Shown here piece after piece: positions 1 through 6,293 of a DNA stretch of 6,293 nucleotides. The position numbers and the translations under genes were made by a program. The notes under the pieces are model-generated. The model was not told the origin of the DNA. It did not search any database and was given only the letters and a program-made list of their open reading frames with translations. The stretch comes from Hydrogenothermaceae bacterium. Its GTDB lineage: Bacteria > Aquificota > Aquificia > Aquificales > Hydrogenothermaceae. Where the stretch lies: the NCBI GenBank assembly GCA_012961365.1, contig DTZN01000158.1:1-6293 (forward strand). The letters are read 5' to 3'. Each line of letters starts with the position of its first letter. The stretch's first letter is position 1.

Positions 1-65
1 ATAACGAAACTGAGACTATGGGATTAGATGAAGCTACTCATGGAGAAAGAGGTTTTAACATGTAA
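1..65 (+). CDS. amt: Ammonium transporter Amt, C-terminal end only (partial)
   Basis: Only the last 20 codons are present, read in the frame beginning at base 3 and ending at the TAA at 63-65. The peptide contains GLDEATHGERGFNM. This matches the cytoplasmic tail of the Amt/MEP/Rh ammonium channels, which commonly end in a GLD-x(3)-HGE-x-x-(Y/F)N motif. In that family the tail follows the eleventh membrane helix and takes part in cross-talk between trimer subunits and in regulation by GlnK/GlnB PII proteins. Everything upstream lies outside the window, so channel residues cannot be checked. No GC-rich hairpin follows the stop, so transcription could continue into the porin-like gene 74 bases downstream. 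The identification rests on a short but characteristic motif. Confidence 0.82.
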   Translation, partial: NETETMGLDEATHGERGFNM

Positions 66-84
66 GTTTAAAAATATACTAATA

Positions 85-113
85 TTGTTATTTTACTATT
101 TATTTTATTATTA
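85..113 (+). promoter_or_regulatory. Possible weak promoter ahead of the porin-like gene
   Basis: The 74-base gap between amt and the porin gene is almost pure A+T. A TTGTTA at 85-90 could be a -35 element, and TATTAT at 106-111 or TTATTA at 108-113 a -10, with spacers of 15 or 17 bases. A second -10-like TATACT lies at 75-80 without a good -35. In sequence this AT-rich such matches arise easily by chance, so this is a guess. No PII, NtrC or sigma-54 (GG-N10-GC) site was seen. Confidence 0.25.
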
Positions 114-125
114 CAAAATTTTAAA

Positions 126-132
126 AAGGAGG
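126..132 (+). promoter_or_regulatory. Ribosome binding site of the porin-like gene
   Basis: AAGGAGG lies 7 bases before the ATG at 140. It is a near-perfect Shine-Dalgarno sequence and fixes the start so that the protein begins with its signal peptide. Confidence 0.85.
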
Positions 133-139
133 CTTATAT

Positions 140-1114
140 ATGAAAAAGGTATTGGGAAGTTTAGCAGTAGCAGGATTGTTAACTGGAGCAGTTAATGCTT
201 CAGAAGTAAACTTAAAATTACCAGTAGATGTTCATGGAGGATTTTCTGCTGGATACTCTTATGAAGATTCCAAGAAAGAAGGTTTTGAAGTAACAAACTT
301 TTTAATTGAGTTTTCAAAAGGAGCTAACGTTGGAAGCATTGGATTTACAGCAGCATTTGGATATTTAGCAAATAATGCTATAAATCCAAATCTTGAAGCA
401 TCTCTTACTGGTGACAACTTTGGATTTCAATATGGATACTTAACTATCAAACCAATTAAAGGTTTAACTTTAGATGCTGGTGTTCTTGCAACACTAGTTG
501 GCTATGAAGTAGCAAATACCTATGCAAATCCTAACATAACTATATCTACACAATGGGCAGGACAACCTGTTTACTATGGTGGTGCAAGATTAACTTATGA
601 TGTTATGGAAAATATAAGTTTATTTGGAGAAATTAATGATGATGGAAATGATGGGGCATGGTCTGTTGGTTCTTTAGGTTCTTTAGGTGTTGTTGATTAT
701 GTTGTTTCTTACTACGATAAAAATGACAATAAAGAAACAAATATATTTGATATTATAATTTCAAAGACTCTCAATGATAATTTAGATCTTGCTGCAGACT
801 TTGATTATCAAATGGGAAAAGATAACAATGGATATGCATTGGCTATTTATGTAATACCTAAACTTGGAAATATATCCGTACCTGTAAGGTTTGAAACATT
901 TGATGCTAATAATTCAGGAGTTTTTTATCTTGGAGATAAAGGGTGGGACTTAGCACTCACTCCAACTTACAATTTTAAGTCTGGATATTTAAGGGCAGAA
1001 GTGTTTTACTATAATTATGATAAGGCTGTAGATTTCACAACTGTAAAAAACAAAGGGTACAATAGAGATAAATCTAATACAGTATTAAGAGTCGAAGCTG
1101 GATTTACATTCTAA
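140..1114 (+). CDS. Secreted outer-membrane beta-barrel porin-like protein
   Basis: This is a 324-residue precursor. Residues 1-20 form a classical signal peptide: MKK, a hydrophobic core VLGSLAVAGLLTGAV, and a VNA cleavage site before S21. The mature part shows alternating polar/hydrophobic strands rich in Gly, Tyr, Asn and Asp, has no long hydrophobic helix, and ends in ...EAGFTF. A terminal aromatic residue is the usual signal for Bam-mediated outer-membrane insertion. Residues ~98-150 (GYLTIKPIKGLTLDAGVLAT, then NTYANPNI, then QPVYYGGARLTYDV) resemble the OmpL-like beta-barrel porin-2 group. The likely role is passive diffusion of small solutes across the outer membrane, but the substrate is unknown. 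The gene lies directly after amt with no visible terminator between them, so a link with ammonium or nitrogen supply is possible but unproven. The start is fixed by a strong ribosome binding site. Being an outer-membrane beta-barrel is well supported; the exact family is less certain. Confidence 0.85.
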   Translation: MKKVLGSLAVAGLLTGAVNASEVNLKLPVDVHGGFSAGYSYEDSKKEGFEVTNFLIEFSKGANVGSIGFTAAFGYLANNAINPNLEASLTGDNFGFQYGYLTIKPIKGLTLDAGVLATLVGYEVANTYANPNITISTQWAGQPVYYGGARLTYDVMENISLFGEINDDGNDGAWSVGSLGSLGVVDYVVSYYDKNDNKETNIFDIIISKTLNDNLDLAADFDYQMGKDNNGYALAIYVIPKLGNISVPVRFETFDANNSGVFYLGDKGWDLALTPTYNFKSGYLRAEVFYYNYDKAVDFTTVKNKGYNRDKSNTVLRVEAGFTF

Positions 1115-1122
1115 ATTCTAAA

Positions 1123-1148
1123 AAAAAGGGGCTTTCTTGCCTCTTTTT
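1123..1148. terminator. Bidirectional rho-independent terminator
   Basis: AAAAAGGGGC (1123-1132) pairs with GCCTCTTTTT (1139-1148) around a TTTCTT loop. This makes a 10-bp stem with one G-T wobble (1129/1142). The A and T tracts are part of the stem, so on either strand the hairpin is followed by a run of T: five on the + strand and about eight on the minus strand. It sits 8 bases after the porin stop and overlaps the stop codon of the converging minus-strand gene at 1147-1149. It can therefore end both transcripts. Confidence 0.85.
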
Positions 1149-1530
1149 ACTTTAGATTATATTCCCCTATTTCATTAATAATTATTTCTCTTAAATCTTC
1201 TATTGGCTGGATATATTTTGTAGGTAAATCTTTGTATATAATATTTAAGCTACAACCTCCCTCACAATATGCATAATCAAGTTCTACTACAATATCCTTT
1301 ACAGGAGGTAATTTTATTGTTGTCTTTGTCTCTATTTGATTTATCAATTCTTCAATTGTATCTTCTTTTGGAAAATCTATTTCATAGAAAGAAAGCAAAG
1401 ATTTAAGATAGTATTTTGATGCTTCTTGTAAAAGGAAAAAAGACATATTTAGTTCAAAATTTTCTACATTTTCTTTCACATCATGAAAAAATGAATCGGC
1501 TTTTAGAAAAAACTCCTTGAATTTATCCAT
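1147..1530 (-). CDS. Small HEPN-like domain protein lacking the usual RNase motif
   Basis: This is 127 residues from the ATG at 1530. A TTG at 1539 would add three residues but has no room for a ribosome binding site. The sequence is helical. Residues ~29-50 (MSFFLLQEASKYYLKSLLSF) match the second helix of the HEPN fold, where a pattern like FLxQQAxEKxLKALL is typical. Residues ~99-122 (YKDLPTKY, then a helix with IEDLREIIINEI) match the HEPN C-terminal helix. HEPN proteins are often RNases or partners of nucleotidyltransferases (MNT) in toxin-antitoxin pairs. The R-x(4-6)-H catalytic motif is not visible here: around residues 53-62 the usual T-H-x-L is replaced by EDTIEEL. No MNT partner is adjacent. 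A Cys pair, C89-x(3)-C93, lies in the loop before the last helix. The gene overlaps the end of the upstream 441-residue gene by 8 bases and has no clear ribosome binding site, which suggests translational coupling. It is the last gene of the operon. The HEPN assignment is from pattern recognition; the function is unknown. Confidence 0.75.
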   Translation of the reverse strand: MDKFKEFFLKADSFFHDVKENVENFELNMSFFLLQEASKYYLKSLLSFYEIDFPKEDTIEELINQIETKTTIKLPPVKDIVVELDYAYCEGGCSLNIIYKDLPTKYIQPIEDLREIIINEIGEYNLK

Positions 1531-2848
1531 TTTTAACAAACTTTAATAAATTTTTATCAATGTCTTCTTTTGCTTCAAACAAGGTAAGCCAGTTTTTAAA
1601 TTCATCTCTATCAATTTGTCCAAGTTTATATTTTGAATAGAGTTTTTTTAGGTCACTATTTATATTTTCTTTTAAATTTTGCTTTAGAAAGTTTTCAAAA
1701 TCACCTTTCCAAAATATAAAATCAGATTTTAAGCTAGATATCTTTTTATCTATAAGGCTCGCTATATTATTTAAACTTTTACCATTATATAAAGCTGGGT
1801 TGTTAAATAGTTTTCTTAGGAATATTTCTAGCCCTTCATATAACTTTTCTTTATCTACTGCTATATCTTCTTCCAGCTGAGGAATAAAACTATCAAAATC
1901 ATCTAGAGAAAAATATTCAAAAAAAACTTCAGGAACTAAATTTTCTAATCCTATTAACCAGGAAACAGCATCTATTTTATCTATTTCAGAAACATCCCTT
2001 TGTTTTGCTTCTTGAAAAATTTGCCTTTGAACATCTTCTTGTTTTAAATATTTTTTTCTATTTTCTGATAATAATTCATCTTCTATTGCTAAATTTATTA
2101 GATACTCTTCCTCTTTCTCATCAGATAAAACTTCCTTAACAAACTTTTTTGCTTTTACTAAATATTTAATTTTATCTTTACTTAAAATTCCAAGAGTTCC
2201 TTTTTTTCCTGTGTAATACTGATAAAGCCCATTAAACAATATATTTATTAAAAAAGCGAAATTTTTTTCATCAATTATCAAAGTTTTATTTTTTTCTTTT
2301 AGGATTTCATTTAAAGATATAAGTTCTTCATATAAAGCTCTATCTAAAAGCAAAAATAGAAAATAGTCTAAAATTGATAAATAATAAGAAACCCCTTCTT
2401 TTATTAAACTTCCTTCTGTCCAAATACTAAATAAAATAAGATGTTTTTTTTCAGGAGTTAATTCATTAACCTTTTCTTTTAAAAACGGGTATAAATTAAA
2501 ATCTGTAATTATTGCATGTCTTTTTGGTATTTTATGGTTATGATAAAGAAAATATAAAGGTGAAGGAGATGGTCTTCTTTCATTTATAGCATTAGTTAAT
2601 ACTAAAAACAAAACTTTTTTTATATTATCTGTTTCTAAATTTATTCCTGCTTTTTCAAAAATCTCAGCAACTAATTTCCTTATTTGCCATCTTGAAAGTT
2701 TATTTTTATTCATTAAATCATTAATAAACCTTACAATTTTTAGTTTTTCTTCGTAAAAATTGTTTTCTTTAAATACTTCTTCAATAGATTGAAATTTTTC
2801 TTCTTCTGCCTTTAAAAATTTAACAACTTTAATAGCTAAGTCTTGCAT
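1523..2848 (-). CDS. Conserved-looking hypothetical protein, 441 residues, helical, cysteine-free
   Basis: I do not recognise this protein. It is rich in Lys, Glu, Leu, Ile and Phe and contains no cysteine. It looks almost entirely alpha-helical, with no signal peptide and no convincing transmembrane helix; the most hydrophobic stretch, residues ~155-169, is interrupted by Asp. A basic, proline-containing segment lies at ~90-111 (ERRPSPSP through HKIPKRH), followed by charged helices. Near the C-terminus, residues ~399-421 (LKKLYSKYKLGQIDRDEF) resemble the short SHOCT-type motif, an L-x-x-L...G-x-I-x-x-x-E-F pattern found at the ends of many bacterial proteins. The ATG at 2848 directly abuts the stop codon of the upstream 84-residue gene (TAA-ATG). 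GAGGT at 2854-2858 is a suitable ribosome binding site. The downstream HEPN-like gene overlaps its end. The tight packing suggests that the membrane protein, this protein and the HEPN-like protein act together, but this is inference. It is probably cytoplasmic or peripheral to the membrane. Confidence 0.8.
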   Translation of the reverse strand: MQDLAIKVVKFLKAEEEKFQSIEEVFKENNFYEEKLKIVRFINDLMNKNKLSRWQIRKLVAEIFEKAGINLETDNIKKVLFLVLTNAINERRPSPSPLYFLYHNHKIPKRHAIITDFNLYPFLKEKVNELTPEKKHLILFSIWTEGSLIKEGVSYYLSILDYFLFLLLDRALYEELISLNEILKEKNKTLIIDEKNFAFLINILFNGLYQYYTGKKGTLGILSKDKIKYLVKAKKFVKEVLSDEKEEEYLINLAIEDELLSENRKKYLKQEDVQRQIFQEAKQRDVSEIDKIDAVSWLIGLENLVPEVFFEYFSLDDFDSFIPQLEEDIAVDKEKLYEGLEIFLRKLFNNPALYNGKSLNNIASLIDKKISSLKSDFIFWKGDFENFLKQNLKENINSDLKKLYSKYKLGQIDRDEFKNWLTLFEAKEDIDKNLLKFVKNG

Positions 2849-3103
2849 TTATAACCTCGAAAGCCCAATTATAACTACTTTATATACAAAAAACAAAGTA
2901 GTTATAAAAAAACCCACTGTTAAAGAGGTTAAAAATTTTGTCCAAAAACCAGATTTTTTTTCTTTATCTAAAATAGTCCATACTCCAAAAACTAAAACAG
3001 AAAAGAATATAATCATTCCTATTAAAAGACCTATATTATCACTAAACCATTCCCCAACTGTAGGAAGTTTTTCTGGATTTAAACCATAAGTTTGTTTTTC
3101 CAT
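2849..3103 (-). CDS. Small two-helix membrane protein, unknown function
   Basis: This is 84 residues. The N-terminal ~22 residues are polar (MEKQTYGLNPEKLPTVGEWF). A first hydrophobic helix spans ~24-45 (GLLIGMIIFFSVLVFGVWTI). A positively charged loop follows (DKEKKSGFWTK, ~46-56), then a second helix at ~58-80. By the positive-inside rule the loop would be cytoplasmic and both ends periplasmic. No known motif was recognised. The gene starts one base after the purA stop (TAA-A-ATG). Its ribosome binding site GGGTGAG (3109-3115) lies inside the 3' end of purA, so the ORF is almost certainly translated, coupled to purA. Its own stop is followed immediately by the start of the 441-residue gene. 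It could be a membrane anchor or assembly partner for that protein; no function is claimed. Confidence 0.78.
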   Translation of the reverse strand: MEKQTYGLNPEKLPTVGEWFSDNIGLLIGMIIFFSVLVFGVWTILDKEKKSGFWTKFLTSLTVGFFITTLFFVYKVVIIGLSRL

Positions 3104-3104
3104 T

Positions 3105-4394
3105 TTATCTCACCCATACATATTCTGTTCTTTCTGGACCTGTAGAAAGCATAACTACAGGTGTATCTGTTTCTTTTTCTATTATTCTAATAAATTCCCA
3201 AGCTTCATCTGGTATATCTTCCTTTTTCTTTATCCCTTTTGTGGATTTATCCCAACCTTTTAAGGTTTTATAAATAGGTTTACACTTTTCCAATATTTTT
3301 AGTTGGGCTGGAAAATCTCTAATTTCTTTTCCTTCATACTCATAGGCAACTGCAACTTTTATTTCATTAAAGTGGTCTAAAACATCTAGTTTTGTAATAA
3401 TAATACCATCCATTCCATTTATTCTAGATGCAAATCTAAGAGCTACCAAATCTAGCCAGCCTGTCCTTCTTGGTCTTCCAGTGGTTGTTCCATATTCAAA
3501 ACCTTCATCTCTAAGTTTTTGACCATCTTTATCTAAAAGTTCCGTAGGAAATGGTCCAGCTCCAACTCTGGTTACGTAAGCTTTACTAACCCCATAAACT
3601 TTAGCAGTTCCTATTAATTTTGGAGAAACTCCAGTTCCATTACAAAGCCCTAGTGCAGATGAGTTTGAAGAAGTAACATAAGGGTAAGTTCCCATATCTA
3701 TATCAAGCATTGTTCCTTGAGCACCTTCAAATAAAACTTTTTTATTTTCTCTAAGGGCTTTATCTAACATTAAAGATGTATCTGCAACTAAGTTTTCAAT
3801 TTTTTCAAACATTTTTAAAGTCTGAAAGTAAACCTTATTTATATCTATGTCAAATCTCTCACCGTAAACTTTTTCTGTTATTTCTTTAGCTTCACTAACT
3901 GATGCTTTTAACCTTTCTCTAAAGTAAGGAGGGTCAAAAATGTCTGCTATTCTTATACCAGTTCTTGCGTATTTTGCCATATAAGCAGGACCTATTCCTT
4001 TAAGAGTAGTTCCTACTTTATTTTTCCCTTTTGCTTTTTCAGATAATCCATCAAGTATTTTATGATGAGGAAAAACTATATGAGCTCTATCACTAATAAA
4101 TAGTTTACCTTCAAAATTACCAACAACATCTGAAACTTTTTTCATTTCTCTTAAAAGTTCTTCTAAAGCAATAACTACACCATTGGTAATTATATTTTTC
4201 TTTCCATCGTGCAAAATTCCAGAAGGTATTAAATGAAGAGCATATTTTTTATTCCCAACAATCACTGTATGTCCAGCATTACTTCCACCTTGATAGCGAA
4301 CAATATACTCATACTCAGGTGCAAGTAAATCCACTATTTTACCTTTTCCTTCATCTCCCCATTGGCTACCAAGGATTACTAAAGAGTTTGACAA
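3105..4394 (-). CDS. purA: Adenylosuccinate synthetase
   Basis: This cytoplasmic enzyme joins IMP and aspartate using GTP to give adenylosuccinate, the first committed step to AMP. The 429-residue length is typical of bacterial PurA, and the motifs run in order. The GTP-binding loop GSQWGDEGKGK is at 9-19, with catalytic Asp14. Catalytic His42 is in GGSNAGHT at 36-43. The IMP-binding region GTTLKGIGPAY is at 128-138, followed by R144. FEGAQGTMLDIDMGTYPYVTS is at 222-242. The substrate-binding segment TTTGRPRRTGW is at 303-313. The guanine-recognition segment TKLDVLD is at 334-340, and STGPER is at 417-422. Nothing essential appears to be missing. The start is TTG, chosen because AAGGAGGT (4401-4408) lies 6 bases upstream and because starting here puts the first motif at the usual distance. 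The gene lies 12 bases behind rph and 1 base ahead of the small membrane protein, so it is an internal operon gene. Confidence 0.97.
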   Translation of the reverse strand: MSNSLVILGSQWGDEGKGKIVDLLAPEYEYIVRYQGGSNAGHTVIVGNKKYALHLIPSGILHDGKKNIITNGVVIALEELLREMKKVSDVVGNFEGKLFISDRAHIVFPHHKILDGLSEKAKGKNKVGTTLKGIGPAYMAKYARTGIRIADIFDPPYFRERLKASVSEAKEITEKVYGERFDIDINKVYFQTLKMFEKIENLVADTSLMLDKALRENKKVLFEGAQGTMLDIDMGTYPYVTSSNSSALGLCNGTGVSPKLIGTAKVYGVSKAYVTRVGAGPFPTELLDKDGQKLRDEGFEYGTTTGRPRRTGWLDLVALRFASRINGMDGIIITKLDVLDHFNEIKVAVAYEYEGKEIRDFPAQLKILEKCKPIYKTLKGWDKSTKGIKKKEDIPDEAWEFIRIIEKETDTPVVMLSTGPERTEYVWVR

Positions 4395-4400
4395 TTGTCT

Positions 4401-4408
4401 ACCTCCTT
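4401..4408 (-). promoter_or_regulatory. Ribosome binding site fixing the TTG start of purA
   Basis: On the minus strand AAGGAGGT lies 6 bases before TTG (4394-4392). Its first two A bases are also the last two bases of the rph stop codon TAA (4409-4407). Termination of rph and initiation of purA are therefore physically overlapped, which suggests coupling. Confidence 0.85.
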
Positions 4409-5186
4409 AATCTTCATCTGTATAAACAAATTCTTTAATATCTTTTCTTTTCCAATGACCAAGTGATGGAACACCTTCAATAAACTGTTTTTGAATATTG
4501 ATTAATTTTTCTATGCCAATTTTCCCATACTCAATCATTTGGTTAAATTGTTCCTGAGAAAAGGTAAATTCTTCACCTGTTGCTTGAACCTCAACAAACT
4601 CTCCACTTCCTGTCATAACTAAATTCATATCAACTTTGGCTGATGAATCTTCTTTAAAGTTTAAATCTAAAACAACTTCATTACCTACTATACCTGTAGA
4701 AATTGCTGCTACATAGTCTTTTAAAGGATTTTTTTGAACTATACCTTGTTGTGTTAATTTTATCATAGCATCTGCAACTGCAATAAAAGCTCCGGTAATA
4801 GATGCTACTCTTGTCCCTCCATCTGCTTGAATAACATCACAATCAACCCATAAAGTTCTTTCACCTAGCCTCTTTAAATCAACAACTCCCCTTAAAGAAC
4901 GACCTATTAACCTTTGGATTTCTTGAGTTCTACCAGAAGGAGCACCTCTAACAACTTCTCTTATATTTCTACTTTCTGTTGACCGTGGAAGCATAGAATA
5001 TTCAGCAGTTATCCAACCTTGTCCTGAACCCCTTAAAAAAGGAGGAACTTTCTCTTCTATAGAGGCTGTAATTATAACTTTAGTGTTACCAACCTCTATT
5101 AAAACTGAACCTTCTGCATAAATGTTAAAATCCCTTGTTATTCTTACTGGTCTTATTTGTTTAGGCTTTCTGCCATCAAAACGCAA
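4407..5186 (-). CDS. rph: Ribonuclease PH
   Basis: This is a phosphate-dependent 3'-to-5' exoribonuclease that trims tRNA precursors and other RNA 3' ends. The family forms a hexameric ring in the cytoplasm. Diagnostic features visible in its 259 residues start with an N-terminal MRFDGRKP. The segment around R86 ([16 protein letters not shown], 84-99) and GTR at 124-126 form the phosphate-binding site of the family. The acidic catalytic motif DSSAKVDMN (180-188) carries D180 and D186. Family members are usually about 240-255 residues, and the extra length is a polar C-terminal tail after ~238 ([12 protein letters not shown]...). The start is TTG: GGGAGGA (5192-5198) lies 5 bases upstream, and the N-terminal MRFDGR pattern agrees with the family. 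It is the first gene of the five-gene minus-strand operon, facing the aldolase gene divergently. Pairing with purA has no obvious biochemical reason and probably reflects shared housekeeping expression. Confidence 0.96.
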   Translation of the reverse strand: MRFDGRKPKQIRPVRITRDFNIYAEGSVLIEVGNTKVIITASIEEKVPPFLRGSGQGWITAEYSMLPRSTESRNIREVVRGAPSGRTQEIQRLIGRSLRGVVDLKRLGERTLWVDCDVIQADGGTRVASITGAFIAVADAMIKLTQQGIVQKNPLKDYVAAISTGIVGNEVVLDLNFKEDSSAKVDMNLVMTGSGEFVEVQATGEEFTFSQEQFNQMIEYGKIGIEKLINIQKQFIEGVPSLGHWKRKDIKEFVYTDED

Positions 5187-5191
5187 AATAT

Positions 5192-5198
5192 TCCTCCC
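5192..5198 (-). promoter_or_regulatory. Ribosome binding site fixing the TTG start of rph
   Basis: GGGAGGA on the minus strand lies 5 bases ahead of TTG at 5186-5184. There is no ATG or GTG at an alternative suitable distance that keeps the conserved RFDGR N-terminus. Confidence 0.82.
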
Positions 5199-5220
5199 AA
5201 AAAATTTTCCAAACTTATAT

Positions 5221-5226
5221 ATTATA
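5221..5226 (-). promoter_or_regulatory. Probable -10 element of the rph operon promoter
   Basis: A perfect TATAAT on the minus strand lies about 35 bases upstream of the rph start. At 17-base spacing the -35 position is only TAATTT. A better TTGAAT (5254-5249) is 22 bases away, too far for a standard sigma-70-type promoter. The location is plausible but the -35 support is weak. Confidence 0.45.
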
Positions 5227-5260
5227 GTATGAAAAACTACATAAAATTATTCAAAATATT

Positions 5261-5269
5261 TGTTATAAT
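5261..5269 (+). promoter_or_regulatory. Extended -10 promoter of the aldolase gene
   Basis: TGTTATAAT is a perfect extended -10 (TG-N-TATAAT), ending 38 bases before the ATG. The -35 position 17 bases upstream (ATAAAA) is poor, as is often tolerated when the TG extension is present. It is divergent from the rph -10 element, and the two cores are 37 bases apart, so the polymerase footprints would overlap. Confidence 0.6.
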
Positions 5270-5292
5270 TTTTTTCAAAACTAAAACCTCTA

Positions 5293-5300
5293 AAGGAGGG
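5293..5300 (+). promoter_or_regulatory. Ribosome binding site of the aldolase gene
   Basis: AAGGAGGG lies 7 bases before the ATG at 5308, a strong Shine-Dalgarno sequence that fixes this start. Confidence 0.85.
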
Positions 5301-5307
5301 AGTTTAA

Positions 5308-6293
<986 letters not shown>

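Noticed and set aside
66..139. A riboswitch or attenuator ahead of the porin-like gene
   Set aside because: The interval is short, nearly all A+T, and shows no GC-containing stem.
1531..1539. TTG at 1539 as the start of the HEPN-like gene
   Set aside because: It would leave no ribosome binding site at a workable distance. The ATG at 1530 keeps the whole domain and gives a smaller overlap with the upstream gene.
1147..2848. A classical HEPN-MNT toxin-antitoxin pair
   Set aside because: The 441-residue neighbour shows no nucleotidyltransferase GSx(10)DxD motif, and the HEPN-like protein lacks the visible R-x(4-6)-H motif.
5249..5254. TTGAAT as the -35 box of the rph promoter
   Set aside because: The spacer to TATAAT at 5226-5221 would be 22 bases, outside the usual 16-18.

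Overview
The window is AT-rich (roughly one third G+C by eye), with clear Shine-Dalgarno sites, tightly packed genes and two TTG starts. It encodes an outer-membrane beta-barrel protein, so the organism is Gram-negative. The style of PurA, RNase PH and the class II aldolase resembles a thermophilic member of the Aquificota, such as the Sulfurihydrogenibium group. That placement is an inference from remembered family resemblance and was not tested by a search.

Left part (1-1150): the last residues of an ammonium transporter (Amt), then a complete secreted beta-barrel porin-like protein on the + strand. Next comes a strong bidirectional terminator hairpin shared with the converging minus-strand operon.

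Middle part (1147-5186, minus strand): a five-gene operon read from right to left. It runs rph (RNase PH), purA (adenylosuccinate synthetase), an 84-residue two-helix membrane protein, a 441-residue cysteine-free helical protein of unknown function, and a small HEPN-like protein. Gene spacing is 12 nt, 1 nt, 0 nt and a short overlap, so co-transcription and translational coupling are likely. The first two genes are housekeeping (tRNA 3' processing and AMP synthesis). The last three form an uncharacterised cassette.

Right part (5187-6293): a divergent promoter region, then the first ~262 residues of a class II fructose-bisphosphate aldolase-like enzyme on the + strand. Near position 6094 the aldolase breaks off. 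It is followed by ~50-60 bases resembling the zinc-finger/RuvC-III end of an IS200/IS605 TnpB on the minus strand. From about 6156 to the window end there is a minus-strand piece of DNA gyrase subunit B. Three unrelated gene pieces within 210 bases means either an IS-associated rearrangement or, more likely given its position at the window end, a chimeric sequence or assembly join. The last ~200 bases should be treated with caution.

I saw no tRNA, rRNA, CRISPR array, riboswitch or complete mobile element. The most interesting biological target is the three-gene unknown cassette ending in a HEPN-like protein. The most conspicuous structural anomaly is the triple junction at the right end.
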